Notes under the pieces: generated by a model
Database searches by the model: none
Told to the model about the DNA's origin: nothing
Seen by the model: the letters and a program-made list of their open reading frames with translations, nothing else
Position numbers and translations under genes: made by a program
In this document: positions 38,335 to 47,233 of the stretch, one piece after another
How the letters are laid out: each line of letters opens with the position of its first letter
Numbering within the stretch: the first letter of the stretch is position 1
NCBI GenBank assembly: GCA_947496865.1
Contig: CANMEE010000001.1
Location: forward strand, 1,541,501 to 1,605,500
Source of the DNA: an uncultured Sphingomonadaceae bacterium
GTDB taxonomy: Bacteria > Pseudomonadota > Alphaproteobacteria > Sphingomonadales > Sphingomonadaceae
Direction: 5' to 3'
DNA length: 64,000 nt

Positions 38335-39096
38335 ATGTATTCCACGCGAAACCTTCCTGCAAAATCGGCGGCCGAGCTTGTGGCGTCGTTTCACTCAGAC
38401 TTGCTGCGATGCCAGTCATTCGGCAGCCTCAACATTTTGTGTCTACGTTATGCGAAGCTGTTTCGCCTGAAGGCCGTGGCCTATCATCATCTGCCGCAAT
38501 TGGGGTCTTCGGACGGCGTAGCAGTGAATGTCATATCCGTTGGCTTTCCCAAGGAGTTGGTAGACTGGTTTGAGTCACAAAACTTAATCGGGGTCGACCC
38601 GTCTATCCGGCAGGTTATGTCTGGAACAAGGGCCTATTGGTGGCGGGAATTGGAATATGCTTCACCTCCGCGCCGGGAAGAAATGGAATATCTTGAAGCC
38701 GCCTCCGCTGCTGTGGATGAAGGATTGATGTTGCCCGTATTCGGCCCCAACGGACGAAACGGCTATGTGTCTTTAGGTTTTGGCAAAACCAGACCGGATA
38801 TGGATGATGGCGATATCGCTTTGCTGCAAAGCTGCTGTCAATCTGCGCATCTGCTATATTGCGAGCTCTTGCAGGTTGAATTGCCTCGCTCGCTAAAATT
38901 ATCACCAAGAGAGCAAGAGGTTCTATCCTGGGTCGCGCAGGGAAAAAGCAATGGTGTCGTTGCCGAAATACTGGATATCGCAGAAAGCACCGTGATAACC
39001 CATCTGGAACGATCTTACCGAAAGCTCGGTGTTGATAACCGCGTCACAGCCGCATTACGGGCACTGTCTTTGGGGGAATTTAGCTACTTACCTTGA
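38335..39096 (+). CDS. LuxR-family transcriptional regulator (autoinducer-binding-domain type)
   Basis: A 253-residue regulator with an N-terminal autoinducer-binding-like domain (about 15-170) and a C-terminal LuxR helix-turn-helix (about 190-250; LSPREQEVLSWVAQGKSNGVVAEIL then VITHLERSYRKLGVDNRVTA, in part). In the ligand domain the conserved DP of the family is present (GVDPSIRQ) with the Trp (YWWRE), but some canonical positions differ, such as the tyrosine near RY. So acyl-homoserine lactone binding is uncertain. No luxI is in the window, so it looks like a solo LuxR. It sits between the envelope gene set and the K+ channel. Confidence 0.88.
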   Translation: MYSTRNLPAKSAAELVASFHSDLLRCQSFGSLNILCLRYAKLFRLKAVAYHHLPQLGSSDGVAVNVISVGFPKELVDWFESQNLIGVDPSIRQVMSGTRAYWWRELEYASPPRREEMEYLEAASAAVDEGLMLPVFGPNGRNGYVSLGFGKTRPDMDDGDIALLQSCCQSAHLLYCELLQVELPRSLKLSPREQEVLSWVAQGKSNGVVAEILDIAESTVITHLERSYRKLGVDNRVTAALRALSLGEFSYLP

Positions 39097-39119
39097 GCTC
39101 CAAAATGATTTTATAATAT

Positions 39120-39192
39120 CAATGAAGCTTACAGGTGTTGATTTTTTGAGAAAATCGCATGTCTGCCCTTCTGTCGGATAACAACGCAACGC
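39120..39192 (-). repeat. Repeat copy B: relic of an RND adaptor start downstream of LuxR
   Basis: Second copy of the repeat at 36488-36545. On the minus strand it reads AGAAGGG, 5 nt, ATG (39157-39159), and MRFSQKI followed by a few diverged codons (NTCKLH) and a stop. Copy A has IRFSQKIAAFK at the same place. The piece is intergenic here and has no further coding potential, so I call it a relic. Confidence 0.6.
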
Positions 39193-39274
39193 AGTCGCGC
39201 CGGATAGATTATGCGGACAACTTGCCTGATTTGAATTTCTCCGGCAACAATCAGAAGAATATGAGTAGGGGCTT

Positions 39275-39706
39275 ATGTTTACACAACTGCTAATTGGGTC
39301 CGTATTGATCTGCCTAACCGTTGCCATTGCAGCCGGCTTTGTTGGCGGTGCGACTATTGGGCTGACACATGCCGGGAAATGGCTAGTCTCCGGTCGTAAA
39401 GTACTAAAACTCATGATTTCATTGACCGCGATGGTTCTATGGATGCTGGTTGCGCTTAGTATCGCAGTATGGCTCTGGGCAGGCCTGTTTTTACTTTTGG
39501 GTCAGTTCAATAATTTGGAGACGTCGCTCTATTTTTCTGTCGTTTCGTTCACAACTTTGGGATTTGGTGACATTGTGATCGGACCAGAATGGCGGCTATT
39601 GTCCGGGCTTATGGCCGCAAACGGCCTGATCTTATTCAGTCTTACAACAGCATTTTTGATTGAGTTTATCATTAGATTGAGAGCCGCTCAGGAAAATACG
39701 CATTAG
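39275..39706 (+). CDS. Two-transmembrane-type potassium channel
   Basis: A 143-residue ion channel subunit that would assemble as a tetramer. The selectivity filter TLGFGD lies in SFTTLGFGDIVIG (about residue 92), with a transmembrane helix before (about 45-70) and after (about 105-130), and an additional hydrophobic segment at residues 4-25. The filter GFGD rather than GYGD is a known variant. No regulator domain (RCK) or cNMP domain follows. AGGGG precedes the ATG by 5 nt. Followed by the DUF4403 gene after a 33-nt gap. Confidence 0.9.
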   Translation: MFTQLLIGSVLICLTVAIAAGFVGGATIGLTHAGKWLVSGRKVLKLMISLTAMVLWMLVALSIAVWLWAGLFLLLGQFNNLETSLYFSVVSFTTLGFGDIVIGPEWRLLSGLMAANGLILFSLTTAFLIEFIIRLRAAQENTH

Positions 39707-39739
39707 GTTCGATCTGATTTGCGAGGACAGAGACTAGCT

Positions 39740-41311
39740 ATGCCCAATCTCTCAAGTCGAAAGTTCAAGATCGGCGTCGGCTGTTTTGGCATTGTCCTGA
39801 TAATGATCATCCTTGCAATTGGGGCCTTTTTGTCTGGATTGGACGAACCGCTATCTGCGCCTGAGCCGACGAGAACTAAAGCGGAAGTGCGTCTGGAAGA
39901 CCAGACATCAACCATCTTCATTCCCGTCAGCGGTAGCTTGCAGATTTTTGAAGACAGTTTGAACCGGGATGTGCCTTGGCGGTTGGCAGATATCAATGAA
40001 CCCCAGAAAATATGCCTCAAAACAAAATCAAAGCTGATTCCAGATATATCATGCCGCCTGGTCGGCAAGGTGGAACGCGGACGCATTCGCCTTACCGGTT
40101 CGGGTGAGTATCTTAAAATTTCCATTCCCGTCAGTACGCGCATTCAAGCGCAGAATATTGGCGGTATTGTGAAGCGCGAAACGGCTACAGGTTCGGTATT
40201 GGTGACGATGGGCGTAAAGCTATCCTTAAGCCAAAATTGGCAACCGTCCGCGAAAGTTGATGTTGATTATGACTGGGGCACAAAGATCGGCATTGATTTT
40301 CTGGACCAGCGGATTGAATTTTCATCGCGTGTTGATCCAGAAATCAGAAAAATTGCAGCGCAGATTGAGAGGCGGTTGCCGCAGCTCATCCGGAGTTTAA
40401 ATGCGCGGAAAAAGGCGCAAGCCATTTGGGCAGAGGGCTTCACATCGGCTCGGGCCAAGTCCGATCCAGAAATTTGGGTGCGCTTTACGCCGCAGCAAAT
40501 TGGCTTTGCCGGATATACAGTTCGTGGCCGCCGTCTGATCGTCAATCTTGCCGCACGGGCGCAAACACAAACGATTTTTGGCAGTCGACCAAAGGATCCC
40601 GACGTGACGCCGCTTCCCAACCTCATGAAGACGCTCCCGCCGGAGGGAATCCGGGTCCATGTTCCTTTCCACATCCCCTATTCCGTGTTTCAAAAGCCAA
40701 TTGAAAAAGCATTGCAGCTTGGAGAATTTCAAACTGTTAAAATGGAAGACGGAAAGCAGGTTCAGGCCCGTTTTAACGATGTTGAGGTTTTTGGTGCTGT
40801 CGGCGGCAAGATTGCTATAGGGATAGGCCTTACCATCGAGGAACCCATAAGCTGGCTTGGTGATGTCGAAGGCAAAATCTGGATATTGGCAAGGCCGCGA
40901 TTGGACCTTGCCAACAAGATTATTGGAATTTCCAATCTGTCCGTGATTAGTCGCACCAATAGCCGGTTGTTCAACAAACTGGTTGGCGTGGTCAGCAAAG
41001 ACGAAATCGACAGAGAATTTATCCGCAAGATCGCTTATGATTTTTCAAAAGACTATGATGATGGCCTGGAAAAAGCCGACCAATGGCTAAAGGCAGAACC
41101 GCTTGAGGGGTTCGTATTCCGAGGCCGCCTTATTAGTGCTGATCTGGAGCGCTTGCATATCATGCCCGAAGGATTGATCGTCCAAGCGCGCGCCGTGGGG
41201 GAGGGAAGAATGTATTATGCCCCAAAGGAAGCCGCATCTTTGGTAGCAAAGCGCCGCCAGCGCCGCATTAAAAGAGAACGGAATAGAACTAAAGATATCG
41301 GAAAGAAATAG
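39740..41311 (+). CDS. DUF4403 family protein
   Basis: A 523-residue protein with one N-terminal transmembrane helix (about residues 13-32) and a large predicted periplasmic beta-rich part in repeated blocks: VDVDYDWGTKIGIDFLDQRI (in part), ILARPRLDLANKIIGI, and a later GRMYYAPKEAA. The blocks resemble DUF4403 and its two-repeat, lipid-tube-like architecture by pattern only. The end is Arg-rich (RRQRRIKRERNR). The ATG at 39740 is chosen over a TTG at 39719. Function unknown; the neighbours (K+ channel, TonB receptor) do not suggest one. Confidence 0.8.
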   Translation: MPNLSSRKFKIGVGCFGIVLIMIILAIGAFLSGLDEPLSAPEPTRTKAEVRLEDQTSTIFIPVSGSLQIFEDSLNRDVPWRLADINEPQKICLKTKSKLIPDISCRLVGKVERGRIRLTGSGEYLKISIPVSTRIQAQNIGGIVKRETATGSVLVTMGVKLSLSQNWQPSAKVDVDYDWGTKIGIDFLDQRIEFSSRVDPEIRKIAAQIERRLPQLIRSLNARKKAQAIWAEGFTSARAKSDPEIWVRFTPQQIGFAGYTVRGRRLIVNLAARAQTQTIFGSRPKDPDVTPLPNLMKTLPPEGIRVHVPFHIPYSVFQKPIEKALQLGEFQTVKMEDGKQVQARFNDVEVFGAVGGKIAIGIGLTIEEPISWLGDVEGKIWILARPRLDLANKIIGISNLSVISRTNSRLFNKLVGVVSKDEIDREFIRKIAYDFSKDYDDGLEKADQWLKAEPLEGFVFRGRLISADLERLHIMPEGLIVQARAVGEGRMYYAPKEAASLVAKRRQRRIKRERNRTKDIGKK

Positions 41312-41477
41312 TGGTCGTGCCCAGCAAGACGGGACAGCATCTCCGCGCCACTACTGTTGCAAAAAGGCTACAAATGTAAAATATATTGTGTGCAGATGTT
41401 TCCGTTTTCTTGCCTCGAGACATCATTCCAGTTAACTAGCGTCCACCAACGAAGCTGTAAGGGCAGCTTTCATAACG

Positions 41478-41514
41478 GACCTCCGATGCGGCTGAGCAGC
41501 CGGTCATCGAGGTC
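41478..41514 (+). promoter_or_regulatory. Strong hairpin in the 5' leader of the TonB receptor gene
   Basis: GACCT-C-CGATG-CGGCT (41478-41493), loop GAGC (41494-41497), AGCCG-GT-CATCG-AGGTC (41498-41514). About 15 pairs with one bulged C and a two-base bulge. It ends 20 nt before the ATG. No U-run follows, so it is not a terminator, and it leaves GAAAGG free just upstream of the start. It may control mRNA stability or translation, or be a binding site for a regulator. Confidence 0.6.
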
Positions 41515-41534
41515 TTGCTTGAAAGGCTAGACCC

Positions 41535-44500
41535 ATGAAGAATACACGCTTTTTTACACTAAAATCCACCACCGCTCCATTGGCCCTTTGCCTTGCACTG
41601 GCTACAACTCCGGCATTTGCACAGACCACAGACACTGAAAATCAGGACGTCGGTACGGCCGATGCAACAACGGAGGATAATGACACTCTGATTGTTGTTA
41701 CCGGGTCACGTATTGCGCGCCCGGGCGTTGAATCGCCGTCGCCTGTGACCGTGGTGGGGAACGAAGATATCAAGCTACAGGGCACAACCCGCATCGAGGA
41801 TATCCTCAACTCCCTGCCTGCGGTTGCGGCGAGTCAGGCGTCGGGACTCGCCAATGGCGCCGACGGAACCGCAACGGTCGATCTTCGTGGCCTCGGTTCT
41901 ACCCGGACACTCGCCCTAATCAACGGGCGTCGGATTGTACCTGGCGATCCCTCACCTGCAAGCGGGTCGGCAGCCGACATCAACATCATTCCCGCCGCCA
42001 TGCTGAAACGGGTTGAAGTACTGACCGGCGGCGCGTCTTCGGTTTACGGCGCAGACGCTGTGGCCGGTGTTGTCAATTTCATCATCGATGACGAATTTGA
42101 AGGATTTCGGGTCGATGCCCAATATGGCCTCTACCAACATAATAATAACAACCAATTCATCCGACCGTTCCTAGATGCCCGAGGTTTTCCTTTCCCGGAC
42201 GGCAATACCGTTGACGGGGGATCAATTGATGCCACAATCGCCTTCGGTTCAAAATTCGATGATGATCGCGGCCATTTCATGGTCTATGGTGGCTATCGTA
42301 GGATCAAAGCCGTCACTCAGGCTGAGCGCGACTTCAGCGCCTGCGTTCTGCAAAATGTCGCTGGCGGGGCCAATCGCTGTGGTGGTTCGGCAACAACCCC
42401 GAATGGCAATATTCTGGTGTTCGATACAGCCGTTACCACTGGAACATCGACATTCTATACTTTCGCACCAAATCGCGGATTGGTGCCCGGCGCTGGCGTC
42501 TTCAACTTTGCGCCTTTCAACAACTTCCAACGGCCCGATGAACGTTTCACTGGCGGCGCCTTTGTGAAATATGAAGTTAGCGATTCATTCCGACCATATA
42601 TGGAATTCCAGTTCATGGATAATCAGACGGTAGCTCAAATCGCTCCGTCGGGTAATTTTGGTAATACCTTGACTTTGAACTGCGACAATCCGCTGATGTC
42701 GGCTGAGCAATTTGCGGTGATCTGTGATGCTGACAATCTGATCAGCGGTTTCGTCGGCACGTTCCCGGCCGCGACCACGGCTCCGTTTAATCCTGATCCG
42801 ACCGCTGCCCCCATCGACTTTCAGGATGGCCAGGGAGGAACCTATAATCAGGGTTATGCGCTGACCCTTCGTCGCAATACCGAAGGAGGTCCGCGTCGTT
42901 CAAATCTCGGGCACACGACATATCGCGGCGTCATCGGCGCGAATGGCGATATTTCCGACGTGTGGAGCTACGACGCTTACTACCAATATGGTAAGGTGGA
43001 ATATTCGCAAGTCTATGACAACGAGTTCTCAATAGCTCGTTTGACCCGTGCGCTTGATGCGGTGACCGATAACCGTCCGGGAAGCGCGACATTCGGACAG
43101 GTTGTCTGTCGTTCGCTGATCACTGCCGGTGATACGAACTGTGTCCCCTATGACCTGTTTGCCGGTGAAGGCGGAGCGAGTCAGGCGGCTGTAAACTATC
43201 TGAATGTATCCGGCTTCCAGACTGGTGAAACGACCGAGCAAGTTGCCAACGTCTCGTTCACGGGTGACCTTACCAACTATGGTGTGATTCTTCCATGGGC
43301 TGAAAATGGGGTGCGGCTTAACGTCGGGGGTGAGTGGCGCAAGGAGACGCTTGACCTTGAGGTAGACACCGCGTTTGCCACCGGGGATTTAAGTGGTCAG
43401 GGCGGTGCAACCTTGCCAATTTCGGGTAGCTTTGACGTTCTGGAATTTTTTGCCGAGACGCAGATACCGATTGTCGAGAACGGGTTTGTAGACCTGTTTG
43501 AGATCAATGCCGGCTATCGTCGATCCCATTATGAAACCAGTGCGGACCGGACCTATAATACTGACACGTTCAAGATTGGTGCCGAACTGGCTCCGGTTCC
43601 TGACATTCGCTTTCGCGCGGTCTACAATCAAGCCGTCCGGGCACCGAATATTCAGGAATTGTTCCGGACGCCGGCTGTCGGGCTGAGTGGTTCCAATGAC
43701 CCGTGCTCGGGTATTACCATCTCCGCCACCGACTTTGGTTGTCTTGCGCAGGGCCTGGTCGTCGGCCAAGGCGTAACGCCAAATCCGGCTGGACAATATA
43801 ACGGCCTGCTTGGCGGCAATGCGGATCTGCAACCTGAAACAGCCAAGACCTGGACCGCTGGCGTGGTTATTCAGCCGAGTTTCGTCCCGAGATTGTCGCT
43901 GACCATCGACTATTTCAACATCAAAGTGGACGATGCGATCCGTACCTTCGGTGTCGATGCAGTCCTCAATAACTGCGTTACCAATGCTTCGGCGACGTTC
44001 ACACCTGAATCATGCGCGCTCGTCAATCGCGATGCGGCAGGTTCGCTCTGGCTGACACCGGGCGGATTCACCACCGACCTGCCGAATAATGTCGGCAGTC
44101 TGCAAACCTCGGGCATTGAAGTTGCGGGTAACTACTCTCTGCCCGTTAGCTTTGGTACGATCGCCTTTTCGATGAACGGTACTTATCTCGACTCGTACGA
44201 GATTGAAAATGGTCTCACCAATGCCGACGGAAGCCGTGTTTCCTTCGACTGTGCCGGTCTCTACGGACCTACTTGCAGTGTTGGCGGAACATCGAACGCA
44301 GGCGCTCCGCTTCCCCGCTGGCGCCACAAGGCTCGTGTGTCGCTGAATATGGACTCTGGTATCGGTATCTCAGCTCAATGGCGATATGTCGGCAAGGTGA
44401 CGGCCGAAACGGTTTCGTCTTTTGCTGCATTGAACCCCGGTGGCCTGACAGACCAGGCCGGACCAGGCGCCCGGATTTCAGCGGTTAATTATATTGACGC

Positions 44501-44705
44501 GACGCTTACGTTTAATCTTGAGGAGACCTTCCAGTTCCGTCTCGGGGTAAACAACCTGTTCGACAAGGAACCGCCGTTGGTAACCTCGGGCGGCGGTGGA
44601 ACACCGAATCTGTGTCCGACAGGTCCGTGTAACGGTAACACCTACCCGGCAACATATGACGCACTTGGGCGCTACCTTTTTGCTGGCGTTACGCTCGACT
44701 TTTAA
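41535..44705 (+). CDS. TonB-dependent receptor (large, 1056 residues)
   Basis: An outer-membrane beta-barrel importer powered by TonB-ExbBD. Signal peptide ends at PAFAQT; plug domain about residues 50-190 with a TonB-box-like DTLIVVTGSRI and the plug hallmarks RGLGSTRTLALINGRRI and VEVLTGGASSVYGADAVAGVVNFI (each given in part). The barrel runs to a C-terminal LFAGVTLDF ending in Phe. The plug pattern is that of sphingomonad/Caulobacter receptors for non-siderophore substrates. The gene is followed by a strong terminator and a TPR-sulfotransferase. Ligand unknown. Confidence 0.95.
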   Translation: MKNTRFFTLKSTTAPLALCLALATTPAFAQTTDTENQDVGTADATTEDNDTLIVVTGSRIARPGVESPSPVTVVGNEDIKLQGTTRIEDILNSLPAVAASQASGLANGADGTATVDLRGLGSTRTLALINGRRIVPGDPSPASGSAADINIIPAAMLKRVEVLTGGASSVYGADAVAGVVNFIIDDEFEGFRVDAQYGLYQHNNNNQFIRPFLDARGFPFPDGNTVDGGSIDATIAFGSKFDDDRGHFMVYGGYRRIKAVTQAERDFSACVLQNVAGGANRCGGSATTPNGNILVFDTAVTTGTSTFYTFAPNRGLVPGAGVFNFAPFNNFQRPDERFTGGAFVKYEVSDSFRPYMEFQFMDNQTVAQIAPSGNFGNTLTLNCDNPLMSAEQFAVICDADNLISGFVGTFPAATTAPFNPDPTAAPIDFQDGQGGTYNQGYALTLRRNTEGGPRRSNLGHTTYRGVIGANGDISDVWSYDAYYQYGKVEYSQVYDNEFSIARLTRALDAVTDNRPGSATFGQVVCRSLITAGDTNCVPYDLFAGEGGASQAAVNYLNVSGFQTGETTEQVANVSFTGDLTNYGVILPWAENGVRLNVGGEWRKETLDLEVDTAFATGDLSGQGGATLPISGSFDVLEFFAETQIPIVENGFVDLFEINAGYRRSHYETSADRTYNTDTFKIGAELAPVPDIRFRAVYNQAVRAPNIQELFRTPAVGLSGSNDPCSGITISATDFGCLAQGLVVGQGVTPNPAGQYNGLLGGNADLQPETAKTWTAGVVIQPSFVPRLSLTIDYFNIKVDDAIRTFGVDAVLNNCVTNASATFTPESCALVNRDAAGSLWLTPGGFTTDLPNNVGSLQTSGIEVAGNYSLPVSFGTIAFSMNGTYLDSYEIENGLTNADGSRVSFDCAGLYGPTCSVGGTSNAGAPLPRWRHKARVSLNMDSGIGISAQWRYVGKVTAETVSSFAALNPGGLTDQAGPGARISAVNYIDATLTFNLEETFQFRLGVNNLFDKEPPLVTSGGGGTPNLCPTGPCNGNTYPATYDALGRYLFAGVTLDF

Positions 44706-44727
44706 AGCCGGGCTAATCTATGATATT

Positions 44728-44761
44728 GGAGAGCTTCGGGACGGGAGCTCTCCATTTTTTT
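44728..44761 (+). terminator. Rho-independent terminator after the TonB receptor
   Basis: Perfect 8-bp stem GGAGAGCT (44728-44735) / AGCTCTCC (44746-44753), a 10-nt loop, and a T-run at 44755-44761. It starts 23 nt after the receptor stop. Confidence 0.92.
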
Positions 44762-44813
44762 ACGGCTGGCACGCCTGCCGTCGGCCTATTATTAGGTAGA
44801 GCGAGAGTAAGAT

Positions 44814-46832
44814 ATGGCCGGACAATCCTCCAACACGTCAGATGGCAACAATCTGTTGAACCAAGCTGTTCAAGCAGCGAGGCAGGGCAATTTTGCTCGG
44901 GCAAGGACAATTGCACAAGAGGCTCTCAATGACGGGTTGGGTGATGCAGCTGCTTATCATGGCTTTCTTGGTATGGTTTGCGCGCGTCAAGGCGATTTGC
45001 CGCAGGCCACAGAGCATCTTTCGCAAGGGCACGCGCTTCGCCCGCACGACATCACAATCGCTTGCAATTTGATATCGATCTTGATGGATCAGGAGCGCGA
45101 CGCTGACGCTCTGGTGGTGGCAACTGTCCAACTGATGCACAAAGATGACAGCCTGAGAGTCGGCCGCTTTCGCGGGTTTCTCGCACAGAAACTTGAAGAG
45201 TTTGCAACAGCGGTTGACGCTTATGAGTTCGTCATTGCGAAACAACCTGATGATTTCGAATGCTGGAATAACCTTGGCAACGCTCGATCTGCAATGGGCG
45301 ACCATCAAGGTGCGGTAACCGCCTTGCGGCGAGCGATCGAAATTGATTCCACAGCAGCGCCGACCAGGCTCAATCTGGTTTCCGCGTTGGAAGCGCTTGA
45401 CCTTCCAGAACAGGCAGAAGCGGAGCTGATCAAGGCGATTGACGAATTTCCGGAAGACACCCATCTGCCGCATCAACTCTACATATTTTATAAAACACAG
45501 CTCAAGCAGGAAGAGGCTGTTTTGGCGTTGATGACGGCAGCGGAGCGCGATCCGAATTCTGCCGATATCCAGTTGAAGTTGGGGATAGAATATGGCGTAT
45601 TGCGGCGGACGGAAGAGGCCGAGCGCGCTTACAAGCGGACGATTGCAATCAATCCCAAAGAGCTCGACGCCTATCTTGGTCTCGCCATACAATATGAGCA
45701 TACCAATCGCGAGGAAGAGTTCGCACCTCTCATCGCGCTGGCTCGCAAAAATGGAATCGCGTCAGAGCCATTATCCTATATCGAAGCGCTGGCGATGCGG
45801 CGGGCGAAGCAGTTTGAAGAAGCACTGGTCAAGCTTGATGCGGTGCCAGCGGATGTGGAGCCGATCCGTACCACACACGCGCGCGCCACGCTGTTGGACC
45901 GGCTGGGCCGACCCGATGAGGCTTTCGCAGTTTATACCGAGGCCAATAGGCTCGCCTATGAGGACAACCCTACCGAACCACTGGATCGTGCGAGGGAATT
46001 GCGCAAACAATTGGCGGAGGAGATCGCCTTACTCACCCCGCAGTGGCGCGATTCCTGGCACAAGATAAAAGTTACTGACGACCGGCCCGATCCGGTTTTT
46101 TTGGTCGGCTTCCCTCGGTCAGGAACCACCTTGCTCGACACCATCCTGATGGGTCATCCCAGGACTATAGTGATGGAAGAGCAGCCGCCGCTCAATCATG
46201 TCGAGGACGCTCTGGGTGGTCTGGCGGCGCTACCCGGTATGGACAGCCATGCGGTAGCAAAGGCCCGTGACCACTATTTCACCGAGGTTAATAAGGTCCA
46301 GCCGGTCACACCGGGCCAGTTGCTGGTGGATAAGTCACCATTATTTCTCTACCGGCTTCCTCTGATTCGGTGCCTGTTCCCAAAGTCAAAGATCATTCTC
46401 GCTTTGCGTCATCCTTGCGACGTGGTTCTCAGCTGTTTCATGGCCAATTTTCGGCTCAATTCAGCCATGGCCAATTTTCTCCGTCTAGCAGATGCCGCTG
46501 AACTGTACGATCTGGTCTTCCAGCACTGGGAGGCTTCGCTCGCGCTATTCCCGTCAAGCGTCCATCCGGTTGTCTATGAACGTCTGGTCGAGGATGTCAG
46601 CGCCGAAACCCGCCCTTTGTTCGATTTCCTTGATCTGAAATGGGACGACGCTGTGCTGGACCACAGCCGGACCGCCAAGTCGCGTGGACTGATAACAACG
46701 GCCAGCTATTCGCAAGTGACAGAGCCGATCTACCAGCGTGCCAGCGGTCGCTGGACGGGTTACCGGGACAAGCTGGCCCCGATTTTGCCAACCCTGACTC
46801 CATGGATTGATCGCTACGGCTACGGATCATAG
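44814..46832 (+). CDS. TPR-repeat sulfotransferase
   Basis: A 672-residue protein with about nine TPR-like repeats (residues about 10-370; for example DFECWNNLGNARSAMGDHQGA) followed by a PAPS-dependent sulfotransferase domain (about 425-660). The phosphosulfate loop is PVFLVGFPRSGTTLLDT (about residues 423-440), with LALRHPCDVVLS as the 3'-phosphate part and a conserved His in the region NHVED. No signal peptide or membrane segment is seen. GAGAG precedes the ATG. It lies 108 nt downstream of the receptor, beyond the terminator, so it may have its own promoter or be read through. Confidence 0.9.
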   Translation: MAGQSSNTSDGNNLLNQAVQAARQGNFARARTIAQEALNDGLGDAAAYHGFLGMVCARQGDLPQATEHLSQGHALRPHDITIACNLISILMDQERDADALVVATVQLMHKDDSLRVGRFRGFLAQKLEEFATAVDAYEFVIAKQPDDFECWNNLGNARSAMGDHQGAVTALRRAIEIDSTAAPTRLNLVSALEALDLPEQAEAELIKAIDEFPEDTHLPHQLYIFYKTQLKQEEAVLALMTAAERDPNSADIQLKLGIEYGVLRRTEEAERAYKRTIAINPKELDAYLGLAIQYEHTNREEEFAPLIALARKNGIASEPLSYIEALAMRRAKQFEEALVKLDAVPADVEPIRTTHARATLLDRLGRPDEAFAVYTEANRLAYEDNPTEPLDRARELRKQLAEEIALLTPQWRDSWHKIKVTDDRPDPVFLVGFPRSGTTLLDTILMGHPRTIVMEEQPPLNHVEDALGGLAALPGMDSHAVAKARDHYFTEVNKVQPVTPGQLLVDKSPLFLYRLPLIRCLFPKSKIILALRHPCDVVLSCFMANFRLNSAMANFLRLADAAELYDLVFQHWEASLALFPSSVHPVVYERLVEDVSAETRPLFDFLDLKWDDAVLDHSRTAKSRGLITTASYSQVTEPIYQRASGRWTGYRDKLAPILPTLTPWIDRYGYGS

Positions 46833-47004
46833 TCAGTGATTTTTCCTGAAACTGTCACGCAAACTGCTGCGCATTGCGACCAAATCAGGAATGTTACAAT
46901 ACTGAGATATATTGCCAGATATGACCAATTTAATTTACTGATTTATATCGAAAAATAGAAAGTGGTGACGGTTGCCGTCTTGCGCGAACTGGTTGCTGCA
47001 CCCG

Positions 47005-47035
47005 TTTTCCTGTTCTACGGGGATTTACAGGAAAA
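47005..47035. repeat. 9-bp inverted repeat
   Basis: TTTTCCTGT (47005-47013) and ACAGGAAAA (47027-47035) around a 13-nt loop. No T-run follows on either strand, so not a typical terminator. Confidence 0.5.
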
Positions 47036-47182
47036 ACTGCTATATTTCGGGAGATTTTGATGACCTATTTCTCTATATATCCGGCGTCGTGGCGTTGTCG
47101 GGAGATAAGTTTCCTGACGAAGACAATAGGGAATTAATTTGAGAAAACAGGGGCTGCAACTGTCGGAGCAGGGAAGCCACTG

Positions 47183-47211
47183 ATGTCCGCTACGAACCCA
47201 AATGCGGACAT
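47183..47211. repeat. REP-like palindrome downstream of the Crp/Fnr gene
   Basis: ATGTCCGC (47183-47190), 13 nt, GCGGACAT (47204-47211), a perfect 8-bp stem, 22 nt after the Crp/Fnr stop. Its sequence type (ATGTCCGC...GCGGACAT) resembles dispersed palindromes I recall from sphingomonads, but that is memory, not search. It may also end the crp transcript. Confidence 0.5.
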
Positions 47212-47233
47212 AGAACGCCAAATTCAATCAGAG

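Larger units (their letters stand above)
46833..47233. other. Intergenic region between the sulfotransferase and Crp/Fnr genes
   Basis: 401 nt, AT-rich, without a supported gene. It holds two inverted repeats listed separately (47005-47035 and 47183-47211). Short ORFs across it are shadows with poor codon use. Confidence 0.6.

Noticed and set aside
39088..39414. Minus-strand 108-codon ORF over the LuxR end and K+ channel start
   Set aside because: Overlaps the K+ channel antisense and contains only the relic repeat. Kept as a repeat, not a gene.
47015..47227. Minus-strand 70-codon ORF between sulfotransferase and Crp genes
   Set aside because: AT-rich intergenic DNA with inverted repeats; composition is not protein-like.
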